From: Sarcocystis neurona
Lineage: Eukaryota; Apicomplexa; Conoidasida; Eucoccidiorida; Sarcocystidae
Assembly: GCA_000727475.1 (NCBI GenBank)
Contig: KL647290.1
Coordinates: 4,165,373-4,229,372 of the forward strand
Direction of reading: 5' to 3'
DNA length: 64,000 bases
Every line of letters begins with the position of its first letter. Positions within the stretch are counted from its first letter, which is position 1. The notes under the pieces are model-generated. The model worked only from the letters and a program-made list of their open reading frames with translations, did no database searches and was not told where the DNA came from. Shown one piece after another: positions 14,174-27,500 of this stretch. A program made the translations under genes and the position numbers.

Positions 14174-15539
14174 CGCGGATCCGTATACCTACAGGCGCTA
14201 CAATAGGACAGTATAAAGATGTAGTATGCCCTCTCTCCGAGCACTCGGACTAGTTGGTGATGGACGATGTGTATGTTCATCCAAGGTGGTCGCTGCCGGA
14301 ACACGTGAGCGATCACGTGTTTTTTCGGTTCCCAGCCGGACTCATCGGAGTCCGAATGTATCTGAGTCCGAATGTACACGGGTTGTGTACTGCCTCCGCG
14401 AACGACGCTTTTTATTAACCTACTCAAGACATCCTTACCTATATTACAGAAGAGTTCCCCCTGTGATATCACCGACGCATTCCGTAATCAAGCAGGTGTT
14501 TCTTCGTGCATTTACATGGATCGACTCAAATATAGAATTGCCGATGAATACGCGTGAGTTAAGATCCTGGTGGTGCGTATCATGTGGACGTTAATGGGCG
14601 GTTCACATATCCACGTATAGCAGTAAAGATATGTACAGCGTTCAATACGGGCGGAGGGGTGAGGGCCCGCTCGCCTACATGGAGTAAGCGGCAATGTATA
14701 TGCAGTGTATCCGTGCGTGTGCACGTCCAGAAGCCTGCGCAAATAGGGCGTAGCTTAGACCCAAAGTTTCAGCAGGCTGTCTCGGATGTCCATCCGTTTT
14801 ATCTTCTCGTTGTAGGCGTCTGACAACGTGCACGTGTTGGCATACTCTTGAGTCTACACTAATGTGTGAGGGATTCAAAAGTGACCACGGTCTAATCGTC
14901 GGGCCACATCGATCCCTATATTCGAGGATGATTATATTTTGAAAAATATTGATACGATGTGCGAAGAGTCGGACCAACACTCACGCACGACAATAATTAC
15001 CCGACAAGGATTTTCCTACCCGCGGAAGTTGACTCATACTTTCACTCCTTCGCACGTGCCGAAGTCCCTACATACATACGGACACACGTAAATACATCCA
15101 CACATACGTGTGCACACACATACATGCAAACGTGTACGCAAACGGGTAATGTCGCGTACTGCATGTATTACTGGCGTGTTCTGCTTTGTACGGTGACGTA
15201 CACACTGTTGAGCCGATCGCCCAAATGTATGTCTTGTTTTAGTAGCGGGTCTTTGGTGGCTAACGTAACACGTGCGTATGTCTGCGTGTATACACGTACG
15301 CACACGAACGTGACCTCGACTGAGGGCGTCTGAATTAGTGCAGATTCCCACATGAAAATTACATTGCCGGCTCTGCCTCCTTGATGGCGTGCAGTTCGGG
15401 TAGGTAGAGCACATGTGGCTCAGCATTACCATTACAAGATGAAAATGACGTCGCCACACAATCCTGCACTCTTCCTTTGCATGTGGATAACTGTACGGTG
15501 TGCTGTGGTGTAGCGTCTTCACAAGCGATGGATGCGCAG

Positions 15540-15765
15540 GTATATGTATATATGTACATATATATATACATGTATATTTATATATATATGTACGTATACT
15601 TATATATGTATATGTATATTTATATATATATATATATGTATACGTATATGTGTATATATATGTATATATGTACGTATATTTATATACATATATGCAGCTA
15701 TATATATATGTACACATATACATATATGTATATTTATATTAATATGTATATATATGTATATGCAT
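15540..15765. repeat. TATATG/TACATA-type AT-rich array
   Basis: About 225 bp of alternating pyrimidine-purine steps dominated by TATATATG and TACGTATA words. Six-frame translations of it are Tyr/Ile/Met strings and are not genes. Confidence 0.9.
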
Positions 15766-15863
15766 CTAGACACAAGTGCAACTGTATACGGGCACACGTG
15801 CGTGTTGTACTAAGGGGAGCGGACAAAAGGTGTGCATTCTTATGTGCTGGGATCTCTGTACGG

Positions 15864-17527
15864 ATGCTCATACAACTGAGAGTGAAACTCAGTGTACGTC
15901 TCTGTGAAATGGTAAGCATGTACATTCGTCGATCGCTGTTCCACCTGCAGGTATGTCGCATCATCGGTAGGTGGACTGACAGACACGTCGACTGATGAGA
16001 TCCACTCCATCAGCAGGTGAACAGGGAAGCGCTCCCAAATCCCGCTGAAAATCGGACGAAATCTTACTTTTTTCAGTGTAACTGCCCAGCCGTTGGCGCC
16101 TCATTCTGCGTTGTTGCTAATTTTGTTGTGGCGGTACGTTTTCTTTACTGTAATTGCAGTGTCAGGAACCTCTCGTACGTCGCCGTGGTCATTCGCGTAT
16201 AGAAGAAGATGTGGAAATTGCGAAGAAGGCCTACAAGGATCACAAATACTGTTCATGAATAATGTGTTATTGGTGACTACCTGCTGCGAAAGAATTACAC
16301 GTACAGAAGAAGAGCACGATATACCCGCTCCGCCGTTACGTACAGAAAGCGTTTCATCCACACGTGTCTATATAACCGGTTCTCTCTAGGGGTTCACACT
16401 GATGTACACATATCTATTCGTAGGGCCGCTTTCACTATTTATAGAGTTAAAAATTCCTTCCAGACACTACCCACTTAAAAAACTACGTGTGCACTTCTTT
16501 TTTATCCATTGAAATATTTTACAGATTGTTCGGTTTCGCTGGCAAAAAGTGTATTTTGTTGCCTCGGCGCCCTGTATATGTGAGTGAGTGCTCCTATACA
16601 TGTGTATGGAGTACGTGTTCACAAATACGTGTGTACACGAATGTACGTAAGTAGTACAAACATAGGCGTATACGCGTCCATACGCGTACATTATATATAT
16701 ATATATAGAGAGAGAGAGAGACTCGTTTACAATACCGCTACTTGCCAGCGTCTATTCGTCTTATTTGTTAGGCGCTAAAGTGGAACGCAGTAAGTCTTCC
16801 TATAGCTTATTAAAAATTCCACAAGTGTTTCCACCAGAGGAGGAGTATGCTGAACCGCATTGCCACTGCAGGCACCACAATTGGACAGTGAGTTTGTACG
16901 TATCCATATACACGTTGGTGTCCTTATGTGCAGGTATAGGAATGAACGTGTGCACAAATTTACTGAATTCCTATTTAGACCGCTTCGTCTCCTCTCGTGT
17001 CGTCTGTGTTGGAAGGGGGTATGTGTGATCATGAGGCGGGGATTTCACCAAACGCACACATAAGTATACGAGGACAGTGAAACTGACGCGCCGCTGACGA
17101 ACGTACTCTCTTAACATCACGGAGTGGATCAGACAAATACGTATCTCACCACACGCACACAAGTAAATACGTGGGTACACATACATCCCCAGATGCATAC
17201 GTGAATTTTCGTATCCACATATGTACAAAGATATGCATCCGCGTTTGTTTAACTGCGCTTCCCTATGCATATACATATATATATTTATACATATATGCAT
17301 TTATGTATATGCTTGCGTATTTATTTGACTGCGCTTCCCCATGCATAAATATATATATATATTTACATACGTATACGTATGTGCCGAAGAAACAATTTGA
17401 AAGAGAGCACAGTGGAAAAGCCGGCTTTGAGGAGCCGACGATGAAACGAATGGTAAACACAGGGTTAGGCCTGTCTTCTCCGGTGCTGCGTTACCTACGG
17501 TCTGTTTCACAGAATGAAGTTCGCTAG
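15864..17527 (+). CDS. Possible small gene of unknown function, 4 exons, about 130 aa
   Basis: I do not recognise a family. Proposed exons are 15864-15911, 16160-16250, 16772-16887 and 17390-17527; their phases join without frameshift. Donors are GTAAGC, GTTCAT (weak) and GTGAGT; acceptors are TTGCAG, TTGTTAG and CCGAAG (weak). Exon 2 encodes [18 protein letters not shown], exon 3 encodes [20 protein letters not shown], and exon 4 encodes [16 protein letters not shown] and runs to a TAG stop. The composition (charged, helix-friendly, with a Cys/His-rich patch) is much more protein-like than neighbouring frames. The patch could bind a metal, but I see no spacing that matches a known zinc motif. 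The first exon is the least certain. If exon 2 is read through instead, it stops at TGA (16256). Confidence 0.33.
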
Positions 17528-20500
17528 GCTATCTAGCAATACTGAGCAAAACCAGCACAGCTCTGACTTGCTTCAAGTGACACTTCACTTCCTGCGTTAG
17601 CTACGATTATGATAGAAAGTCCATCAGCGTGTTCACCATCGCAGAGTAGGTAAGAATAGCACAAAATGCCAATTTTCTCATGTTCTGTGTTTTGTAGCAA
17701 CTGATGGAATTGAAAATTGAAACCAGAGACAGGGGGAATATTTAAAGTCACACGTTGCAACTGTGCTGCTTTTAACGCGTATGTTCAAAGAGATGTGCGA
17801 AAAGAACCAGTCTTCGACAGAGAGGGGACACAAGCAACAGGGAAGAGGAAAAGCGGAACACATGGAAGCGTAGTAGAAGAAAAGGTGGTGTTTTTCAAAC
17901 AAGTGGCCTGAGCGAAAAGCCGAAAGGTGGAAGGGAAAAGTCAGTGTGACCTCTCAGATCGAGTAAGCTGTCCGCAATTCCAGCAGGAATTCCGCAGGAA
18001 GAACTGGATGGCAAAGCCACAATAGTAAGACCCAGGATATGAGGAGCGGTAAAACTAAGAAGGATGGAGAAGCCTCCTTCCACTTGTGTTTTACTACCAG
18101 TGAGTGCATTGCCCCAAACTTAGCAGACAAGGTGACCATGGAGGGAAGGTGAGGAAAACTAACGAGAAAGCATGTCAACGATGAGGAGTTTCCGTACTGA
18201 CAGCACATTGGCAAGGTCGGGATTGAATAACGAAGAACGTCTGAGTCACTTCAGTTCCGCTTCAGCAGCAACAAGTATCTTGACTACCGCAGAGTTTCAC
18301 GTGTTCCCTCAGGCACCTAGCCACAACGTGTCGTTCCTTCCCCTAGACACCTACCTGTAGCGATAGCAAACAGGAGGTTGTAGCCTAACCATACAGACAC
18401 TAGGACTAACACATCGTCTCCGTATAAAAGAACTGTGTGTTCCTTCGTAGTGCCTGGGATATCGAAGAACAGTTTTGTACCAGGTGGGAGAACGAATAGC
18501 AACACGATCGAAAAAATGGCTCTTTTTGGTTCCTTATCTGCCACATATACATATTGACCATAGTAGCGCTTCGTCAAAGCTTTACGAGTGTCCCTATTTT
18601 CAACTTCGACGGTGGAGAAAAAATATATGCCAGAAAGCTTGTGCTTTCCCGTTGACTTGTGCCCGGCGCAGGCCGTGCACATACAAAAAAGTGCTCCGGT
18701 AGCTCTTGTCTCCCTAGCAGCCTGCTTTAAATTATGTGATGGCGCCGCTTCCATGTACATTGTCACACGAACAACCTAAGATACCACGAACCTTTCACGC
18801 AGAGACTGGGAATCTTATCCTGCAGCAATGCCACTGTACCTGTGCAGTGACGAAATCGATCTAACTCCCCTTGACTTCCGTTTGTGTCACTGGTTCTCCT
18901 CATGATACATACCTCCCGTATTACTCTGTGGACTCCGCCCCATCTTGGAAGTAGATCAGAGTTCGGTCCACTGTTACACGGATACACCACTATAATGCGC
19001 GGTTCGCCTACCGCCCAAAAATGTGCATTCACATGTATCTATACATCTATATATGTATTTGCAGATATAACATGTACATGTAAAATTGGCTTCGGCAGAT
19101 TAGGAGTAAAAATGTAGGAGCACGTGAAACGGGTTGAGTTAGTTCGGAATTTAAGATGTGCAAGGACGGTGGGTTGCAATTAGCCTTTCCCGCTGTGTTT
19201 GAGTATGTCTGAACAGAGGAAAGACGACTTCACTGTTGCTCTCCTGAACGTCGATATGTGTAGCATAATTACCCAAAGATTCAGGTCTGGCTTGAAGTAC
19301 ACACGCTTACATAAAGGTGAGAGAGGCCTCACAAATCACGCCACTCCCTCACATTTGTGAGAACTGTGTAAAGCAGGTACTCGGTTCCGTCCACATGCAT
19401 TTACAAATAATTCCAGATACAGCCTTGCACCACAGTCGAGCAATTCCGTTACCTCTACTCTCAGCAATCTCACCTTCATACGGAAGAACGGCACTGCGGA
19501 AAGTAGAAGCAGGTGCAAGCTTCGTGTCGGTACACGTGTGTATACGTGAATACGCTAATAAAATTCTATCGAGAGAGAGCTGCCCCTTTTTTATGTAAAA
19601 TGTGGCATAGCCCGTGTTGCCAATGTTCGTGCCCTGCAACGGACTCCATCCTTCGTATATGTAAAGTTACGCTGCCCAGGGTAACTGCCTCGATACGCAT
19701 TCTCACGTGCTTCATCATTAGTGTCCTCTCATTCCATGTGAAAATGTACAAATTACAAATAATGAAAAAGTGCTCCCGCAGTCCTTTACTTCATGAATCC
19801 GTACATACGTATACACAGTATTATAATCTCACGCATCAGATTCTGCCTTCATACACCGATTCCGCAGCGACCCCCTGGGGCCTTGGTCGAAGACTCGGTT
19901 GGCTGTCACACTTTCCTTCTGCACACATGGACACGTATCGTCACTTTTCGCGTGTCTTCCATCACTCACGTCTGGCACGTACACATGTGCATGTATGTGA
20001 AGATTTGCGTATATGCAAATGCAAATACGTACATCAATTAACACGAGGGCTACACGATAACGTGCACATATGCATGAATATCATACACATACGTACACAT
20101 ACATGCACACGTGTTCATCATCCCGCCATATCTTCGGATGTTGATCAGAATCACTAGTCTACACACCCTGAGATAATTCTGGCTTATATCGCCACCAGTC
20201 ACCGCACACACTCTCTTACCGCGTGCTCTACTGAAATTTAAGCAGGCGCCTTTTCTGCTGCTGCCATTGCTTCGTTTCTACTAAAACACTTCTGTCGTCC
20301 CTGTTGTCTCCTCTACTAGGACGAAGATTTCTAGCGCTGCTGTCGCCTTGCTCTGCTAAAAAATTTTGTTGCTCTTCGTGCTGTTTCGTCTACGAAACAC
20401 ACTTCGCTGCTGTTGCATCGTCCTCAACACGACTCACCATTTGTCACCTGCGCACAAGTGTTGTTCTTCCGCCTCATATTCACACATACGTACATACATA

Positions 20501-22761
20501 TACGTATTACAGGCAAGTACATTCACGCCTACCATCGCTACACCGTTTGAATGCGTTCCTCGTAGCCCCACTCACACGTGCCCAGGAATGTTTCACACGC
20601 GTAATGCGTGCAGATATAGAATCGCGTACACTCTACACAACGGGTAGACGTCGCGTGTATGTGTAGAATCATTAATATACTTTTTAAAATGTTCAACTCC
20701 CGGCGCCCATGTCAATTTCTTTGCGTTCGGGCCCAATTTCGACGTGCACGCATGCCGTTTTTAGCCGGTCGGTCACCAGGCTTCTGTACACTTTTCCTCT
20801 TCACCAACAACACTCGTGGTAGTCGTCCGCAGCGCGGGGGGCAACAGCACCATGGCGTTCACGACTACGCGGTGCACCAGCGGTACCGGCGCATGCGGCA
20901 GCACGTCCACCAAAAGCGCGGCGGCAGCAACCGCAGCACGCACGAATGAAGTCCCACTGCACCGGCACGCGCAATAGGGATGTTTCGACTCGCTGTTTCC
21001 CGCTACGTTTGTACTGCTGCTGCTCCTCCTCCTGCCGCCGCCCGGCTACGAGACGTCATTTCTCCTGTGCTGCGGTACCCGCTCTCCCACACTTCTTTCA
21101 CTACCTTCCGACACACACAAGAACGTAGGTATTTCGTACACGCGACACATGCTAATATCTCTTCTACACAAGCATATGCCCCTACTACAGGAGATACACG
21201 TGTGAATTAGAGTTTTGATTAAATTCGGTTTCGTGCACAGCACGGGACTGCAGAATCCGGCGAACGTCGCGGTAGGAAAAAACGCAGCTGCAAGACGAAC
21301 ACCAGCAGCGCGTGTAGCAGCACAGCAACCGCACCCGACCGCATCCATCAAAGGGACTGTTGAAGTGTGTGAACATCTGCATCTGCTTTGCCTTCAGAGA
21401 AAAAGTTTCACACGAAGCAAAAACTTCTTTCGTTTCTTCTCTGCTCTCTCACTACCTCCCCCTCTCCATGCAGCTGTCTGCCCTTGAGTAAGCGGATAAC
21501 CGCGTCTTCCCGCTGGTTAACGTGCGTGTCCGCGGGCAGACGTTCTTCTGCCCAGCAACTGCACACAGCAGTCGCGGCACGGCTTTTTCACCCGCCTCCT
21601 AGCGTCCTCTTCGGCAGCAGTAGTAGAAGCAGCACCATCACTAGCAGCAACAGCCGCAGCAGCAGTCTCAGCAGCAACAGCAACAGCAGCAGCACCAACA
21701 GTGGCCGCAGGCACACCAGCTGTTTTCACTTCTTGCAGACCGACTGCAGGTCACCAGCTGCAGCACCCCAGCAGCTGCCGCTGCCACCGCGCACAGCTGC
21801 TAATCCTGCTGTTGTATCCCCATCTGTGATACCTACAATCTAACGTACTGATCCATACTCTCCTTTGCACCGCTTGTTGACGCTCCCAGGAGCTGCTATT
21901 GCTGCAAGAACCCAGCAGTCATTGCGCGTATCCACACATTCTACTCCTCGCCCTGCTCTTGCCGCGCAACTATCATGTAAAAAATCGACGCCCCCGCTTG
22001 TACTTCTCCTGCTGCCGATAATTTATTCGTCCACTGCAACGGTCGCTTGTGACCATAAGTACGGACCTCTAGTGCTGTTGCTGCTCCTCCTCAGACGCGA
22101 CTCCATTTCTGCTGATTCTTCGCGCACGCGAAAAACTGTCTGGCTCTTGCTGCTGCTACTGCATGCAGACGGTAGGCATCTTCGCTGTTGCTGCTGGTGG
22201 TGCTTGGCAGTGCGCAAAAACTCTGCTGTTCTCTGCAAAAAATATTTTAACCTCCTTGAACCGCGTCGGTGAAATGCCATCTCTCATATCTGTTGCCAGG
22301 CTTTTTGTTGCTGCTGGTGCTGCTTCAATCAACAACTCTCCTGCTGTGGACGCTGCTGCAACTGCTGCTGCCCAAGGGCGGACACTGCTGCTGTTGCTGC
22401 TCCCGTTCTATCTGCTGCGTTCTACGACTCCCGCTACATGTCACTGTTGCCGCTGCTGGCGCCTGTTCTCCGCAGCCAGCAGTAGTAGGACAAAGAGCAA
22501 CACTAGCTACAGCGCCCGTCACACACTATCCGTAGCACACACCCGACATTGCTCCTTTCTTGCTGCTTCTGCCCGGGGAGCTCCTTTCCTCTCTCTTCTC
22601 CTTTTCCTCCTCTGCCCCCCTACTAATCGATTTTTGTATTCCACCATCGTTACCACTCCTTGCCTCCTCTGTTACACTCTCTCCTACCACACGCAGCTGT
22701 TGAACTCTTCTTAGCTGTCCTTTCTTTGCTGCTACTGCCCCAACTCGATACAGCGCAGTAA
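17528..22761. other. Intergenic DNA 3' of the large minus-strand gene
   Basis: No recognisable gene. The longest frame on the minus strand, 18317-18766 (149 codons), has a hydrophobic stretch and no family match; its status is unknown. From 20.2 to 22.7 kb the + strand becomes rich in CTG/GCTGC triplets and pyrimidines. The part adjoining 22761 is probably the 3' untranslated region and flank of the large gene. All long frames from 21.4 to 22.7 kb are low-complexity Ser/Leu/Cys or Ala strings. Confidence 0.4.
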
Positions 22762-24485
22762 CTACTTGGCTTTTGCAGCTCGGAAGAGCGTAATAGGCAG
22801 CCTCGCGACTTGCAGCACCGTCTTGGTTTCCAGCTTCAGTTTCTTCCCTCCGCTGCCCGTCCCCGAGCCTTTGCTTCTGCGCTGCGGCGCTGCGGCACCA
22901 GTCGCCCCGCTCTGCAAGCTCTCCTCTGCCGCTGTTGCTGCAGCTCCACCACTTCCTACAGAGCTGTCCCCTGCTTTCGGCCCTGCTGCTGTCTGCCGTT
23001 CTGCTGCACGCCCGTTCGAGCTGCGCGAGGCCCCAGACCCGAGCAGGAGCCCGCCCACTCCAGCGACGACGCCTCCGTGATGGCCGCTACTGCCGCTGCT
23101 CGGCTGCTGCTGCTGGCTGCTGCTTCCTGCACCGCTCACATTTCCGACGTACATTTTAAAGCTCTTCATAGCGCGCACTCTCCCGCCGCTCCCCTTCCTG
23201 TAGCTCGTGCTGCTGCTGCTGTTTGCCGCTGCTGCTGCCTGCTGCTGCTGCAGCTGTCGCACGAGCGCCCCCCCATCAGGACCGCTATCTACTCCACTCG
23301 CTGCCGACTCTTCCCCCGCTGTGTACGCACTCCACGGCTCCTCGCCTTTCCCCCCTACTCCCGCTGCTGCTGCCATGAACGCCTGGTTTCTGCTGTTGCT
23401 GCTGTTTGTTCGTGTCTGTGCGGCCTTGTGCAGGCGTATGAACTTCCGCAGCACGCGTTTGTCTGCTCCCGGCGTCATCATCCTGCAAGAACCACAAAAA
23501 CAGCCGCAGCATCAGCCTCCGGTGCAGCACACACGCGTCGAAAGAAGAAAAGACTGCAACGACTTACAGTCGATTCCTTTGCGGTGTTTATAAGGAAAGG
23601 GACACGTATCCACCGCGAGAAACACAACATGCAAGTACCTTATCGACAGTATATTCACACATCCGTGCACGTGCGTCTCACCTCACCTCTCACTGCCCCT
23701 GCCATCCACAAACACAGAGAGAAAAAGAATAGCAACCTTCCTCTTCGATACCCGAGTTCCCACCTATCTATTTCCTCACATACATACACATCTACACATA
23801 TACTTACACACATGCACACATATACACACACACACAGAGACATTTACAAAAATACACACCTATGAGCCAACGTGTGTATCTATTACCTTTCGCACGCCAT
23901 AATATATGCGCTGTCTCCCATGTGGTCGGAGACGGAGACGGCGCCTCGATCCATCAGCTGCCCAGCCACCGGATATTGTCCAAAGAACATGGCGTACAGC
24001 AGCGCTGTCTCTCCTTTCACATTCTGCATGCACAGAGACGTACGACAGGAGAGGAGAGACAGCAGAATTCCGGCGGAGGCCACCAAATGATCTGCCGCTC
24101 TCCCGCGCAGGGACGGGGGCTAGCGGGTTCAATGAAATACCCACACATCCGTGTGGTTCAACCCGACACGCAAAGACAGTGCGCGCGATTCAGCCGAAGA
24201 AAAAAAGTTACTGCCTTTCCACATTCCGCCACACCCCCCGAGGGACGCGAGAACCGACGAAAAACAGACGCATCCACGCGTCGGCACCAGAAACACAAAC
24301 ATCACTTCTGCCTACAAACGTACACGTCTACACAGACGCTCTCCGTTATTATATACATACGTTGACCTATCTATCTATCTATATATATACACAAACGTAC
24401 GCACTCACGCCATTCGTACACACTTCTCGACGAATACATTCACGCACATACACTTGTTACCTGGAGACTACATACACATATACAC

Positions 24486-24519
<34 letters not shown>

Positions 24520-27500
24520 GCAGGTACTCTTAGGTACACATGGGCGCACAAGAATTTACGCGTAACAGCAGAAATATGCCGTATAGGACGTGCACACATA
24601 TCCAGATAGAAGTGTTGGTAATAATACACACTCATGCATGTGCATATAACATAGGCACATATATATATATATATAGGTGTGTACCTATTTATTATACATG
24701 CACATGCATTCCTGCTATAACGACGGAGACACGCTGACGCTTTTCATACGACTTTCCCGACACACACACGTACGCGGCAGCCGGATACAAAAACATCGGG
24801 AAGTATGTACCACCCTGGGCACCTACCGATCTATATACACACCCTATATAAACATACGCATATATGTAGGGCACTCATACATATATATATAGATATGTGC
24901 ATGAGTGCCGTAGTTTGTCGGCCATCTGACTGTGTGCTTACACCGGTGTTGACAGATATATGGGGAGGTCGGCGGTACAGCTACGAAATGATATATTTAC
25001 GTGTTCACTGCATACATATATATAAATCTGTATGTATATATTCCAAGTCGAGGGCCAGCTCTACGATACACTCGCGAGTACCTTTTTTTCCATATCGAGA
25101 TTTTTTCCCTGTTCTAGGATCTGGAGGGCCATTTTTTCATTCCTCATCCGGATCGCCATCATTAGCGCCGTCTCTCCGTTTTCTTTGTCGCCCACGTTGA
25201 CGTCGCAGCCGCGCAGCAGAAGCAGCTTCGCCACTTCCATGCGGTTTTCCGTGGACGCCACATGCAGCGCGGTCAAACCTACAAAAAGTGTCGCACACGG
25301 CATGCCGGCGACGAGTGCGGTGTACGTACAGTCCAGTCCACACAGCCAGATATACAGGAGAGATTAAATTCTCTACCTATAGTACGTAGTAGTTGATACA
25401 TATAAATACAGGGATGATGTGTCCGCCACACGTAGTGCACACGTACACATACCCATGTATGCGTCTGTACAGCTGCACGTACAGTCCAGTCCCCACACAT
25501 CAATATGAAACGTGTGTAATTCTCTATGTGTAAATGGAAGTTCACACATATATATATTCATGTACGCGGCACATGTAGAGCACACGTACATACATACGTA
25601 TACACACATACGTGTGCCAGACGAAAACACCTTGGGGCGTGCGTGTATATAATCTTCCCTGCGATGGAAGGGCGGCATGCACGTCGGCCGTACAGCGCGC
25701 GAGGCGCACCCAATACCATCTGCGTCTCTCGCTTCTCTTATAATCTACGCCCCTTTACCAGACAGCCCCGCATATGTACGTGGATATATGTATGGAATTC
25801 ACGGTACACGCACACGGAGTTCGAGCAAATGCAGTACACGCGTCTATACGGATATCTGCCGCCTTGACGATACATGCACGCCACCGCAACGACTGGCAAT
25901 ATGTGGAGTGCTCGTACGCATATACTCGCACCTGTACGTGCGTACGCACATATATCGGGATATCCACATGAACACGTATGACCACATATCCATGTATACA
26001 TATACGTACACACGCGCGAATACGCAGTCGATGCATAGTTCCACATATACACACATACACATATATATACAGCGGTGGTGTCCCGGTGTCTGATCTGTAA
26101 TGTAGGGGTTGTGATATAGGTGTTCTCTAGCAACACGCTGCATGCATCCACCCCGTCGTTCACTCGTAAGACCCACTTGCGAATATCAAGGAAGTTTCTA
26201 TACGGTCGTACACTGACTCTCACAGATATTAAAATTTATACACATACCTACAGATGCGTATGTAACTCTAGCACATACGTACACCAGACACATACACTAA
26301 CATACCTGCAGTGTATTATCCACTTCTAAACTCACGGATGAAGAACGCATATGCATTCCTTTCTGTTCACATATATTTACATATATGTGTCATACACGCA
26401 TATGTAAATATGTGGCGCTACATTTACGTAGACGTGTGTACATGCACCTGTACACGGAAAGAGCTGAGTGTCTCCCCGCAGACGCCGACGGACAGGAGAG
26501 ACTCACCGTCATAGTCAATATCGTTTATATTGGCTCCGCGGTCGAGTAGTAGCTGCACGCAGCCCACAAAATCTTCTTGCGCTGCTGCCATCAGCGGTGT
26601 TTGCCCAGCATCCGTCCGCACGTCTAGTGGGCAGCCCGCCGCCAGCAGGGCAGAAATGACTTCTGCTTTTCCTTGTTTTGCTGCCTGAAACACAGGGAAG
26701 AGACAAACAAGTGGGAACGTGGAAGCAATGCGCAGAAGAACGGTGGACGCGCGCGCTAAGAGTGCGGAACGAGGTGTACGTACACCTGGTTTGCTGCCTG
26801 CGCGTCCGTCCCACCCGTGTCTCTTCTCGTGGCCGGTGGAAACAACACAATCTCCAGACGCCCGCACGGACAACATCTCTCTGGAAAATATCCCACCACC
26901 GCGAGCAAACGACGTCAGCTCTCTCGCGCGCATTGGAATTTGGACGCATCGACGGGGTGTACGTACACCAGAAATGTGCACTCTGCGGGCGTCAAAAACT
27001 GCGTTGTCGCACGCGACTGTGTGGAGACGTTCTTTTACGCACGAAGGTCACTGGTCATTGTCTGCGCAACATACTGCAAAGAGCCAAACTGCAACGTAAA
27101 CAACTGCAATGAATTGACAAAGGCGAGGTGGACCACACCTCAATAAATCACCTGCTACACGTGACAGAGGGACAAAGAAATACACAACATGGAATAGTGG
27201 GGAGTGCTGCAAGTAGGTCAACTACGTGCGCGAGCGGAGTACAAACGTTGAAGACGCGCAGTGCCCCGTGTTCCTGGTGCAAGACAGCAGGGGTCCGCAT
27301 ATTTAATATCGCCAAGTTTTCTGTTGTCCTCCCGTGTCTACAGCTAATGCCTTGGAGAGACGAGCCCCATCTCCATCGACACAGGTCCCACACAAACACC
27401 TTCACACAACCTTCCACACATACACACAGAAATCCACTTCCGTACACGTGCTGCTGTGCGGACTGTCCATAATACGCCTCACACAGACGCCCGCTCGGCA

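Larger units (their letters stand above)
12852..15863. other. Intergenic, no gene recognised
   Basis: No confident gene. A 31-bp direct repeat occurs at 13176 and 13322. A 9-bp-arm inverted repeat lies at 14300-14321 (AACACGTGA, GCGA, TCACGTGTT). Bases 14141-14170 are (AT)15 and 15540-15765 is a TA/TG array. A coding-like stretch follows an acceptor-like TATATTACAG near 14452 on the + strand but could not be connected to other exons. Confidence 0.4.

Noticed and set aside
15477..15995. 172-codon + frame of Tyr/Ile/Met
   Set aside because: It is the translation of a TA/TG microsatellite array. Only its last part (15864-15911) may be an exon.
18420..18480. A YGDD-like motif in the minus frame at about 18.45 kb suggesting a reverse transcriptase
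   Set aside because: No other RT motif, no LTR or endonuclease sequence and too short a frame. Taken as coincidence.
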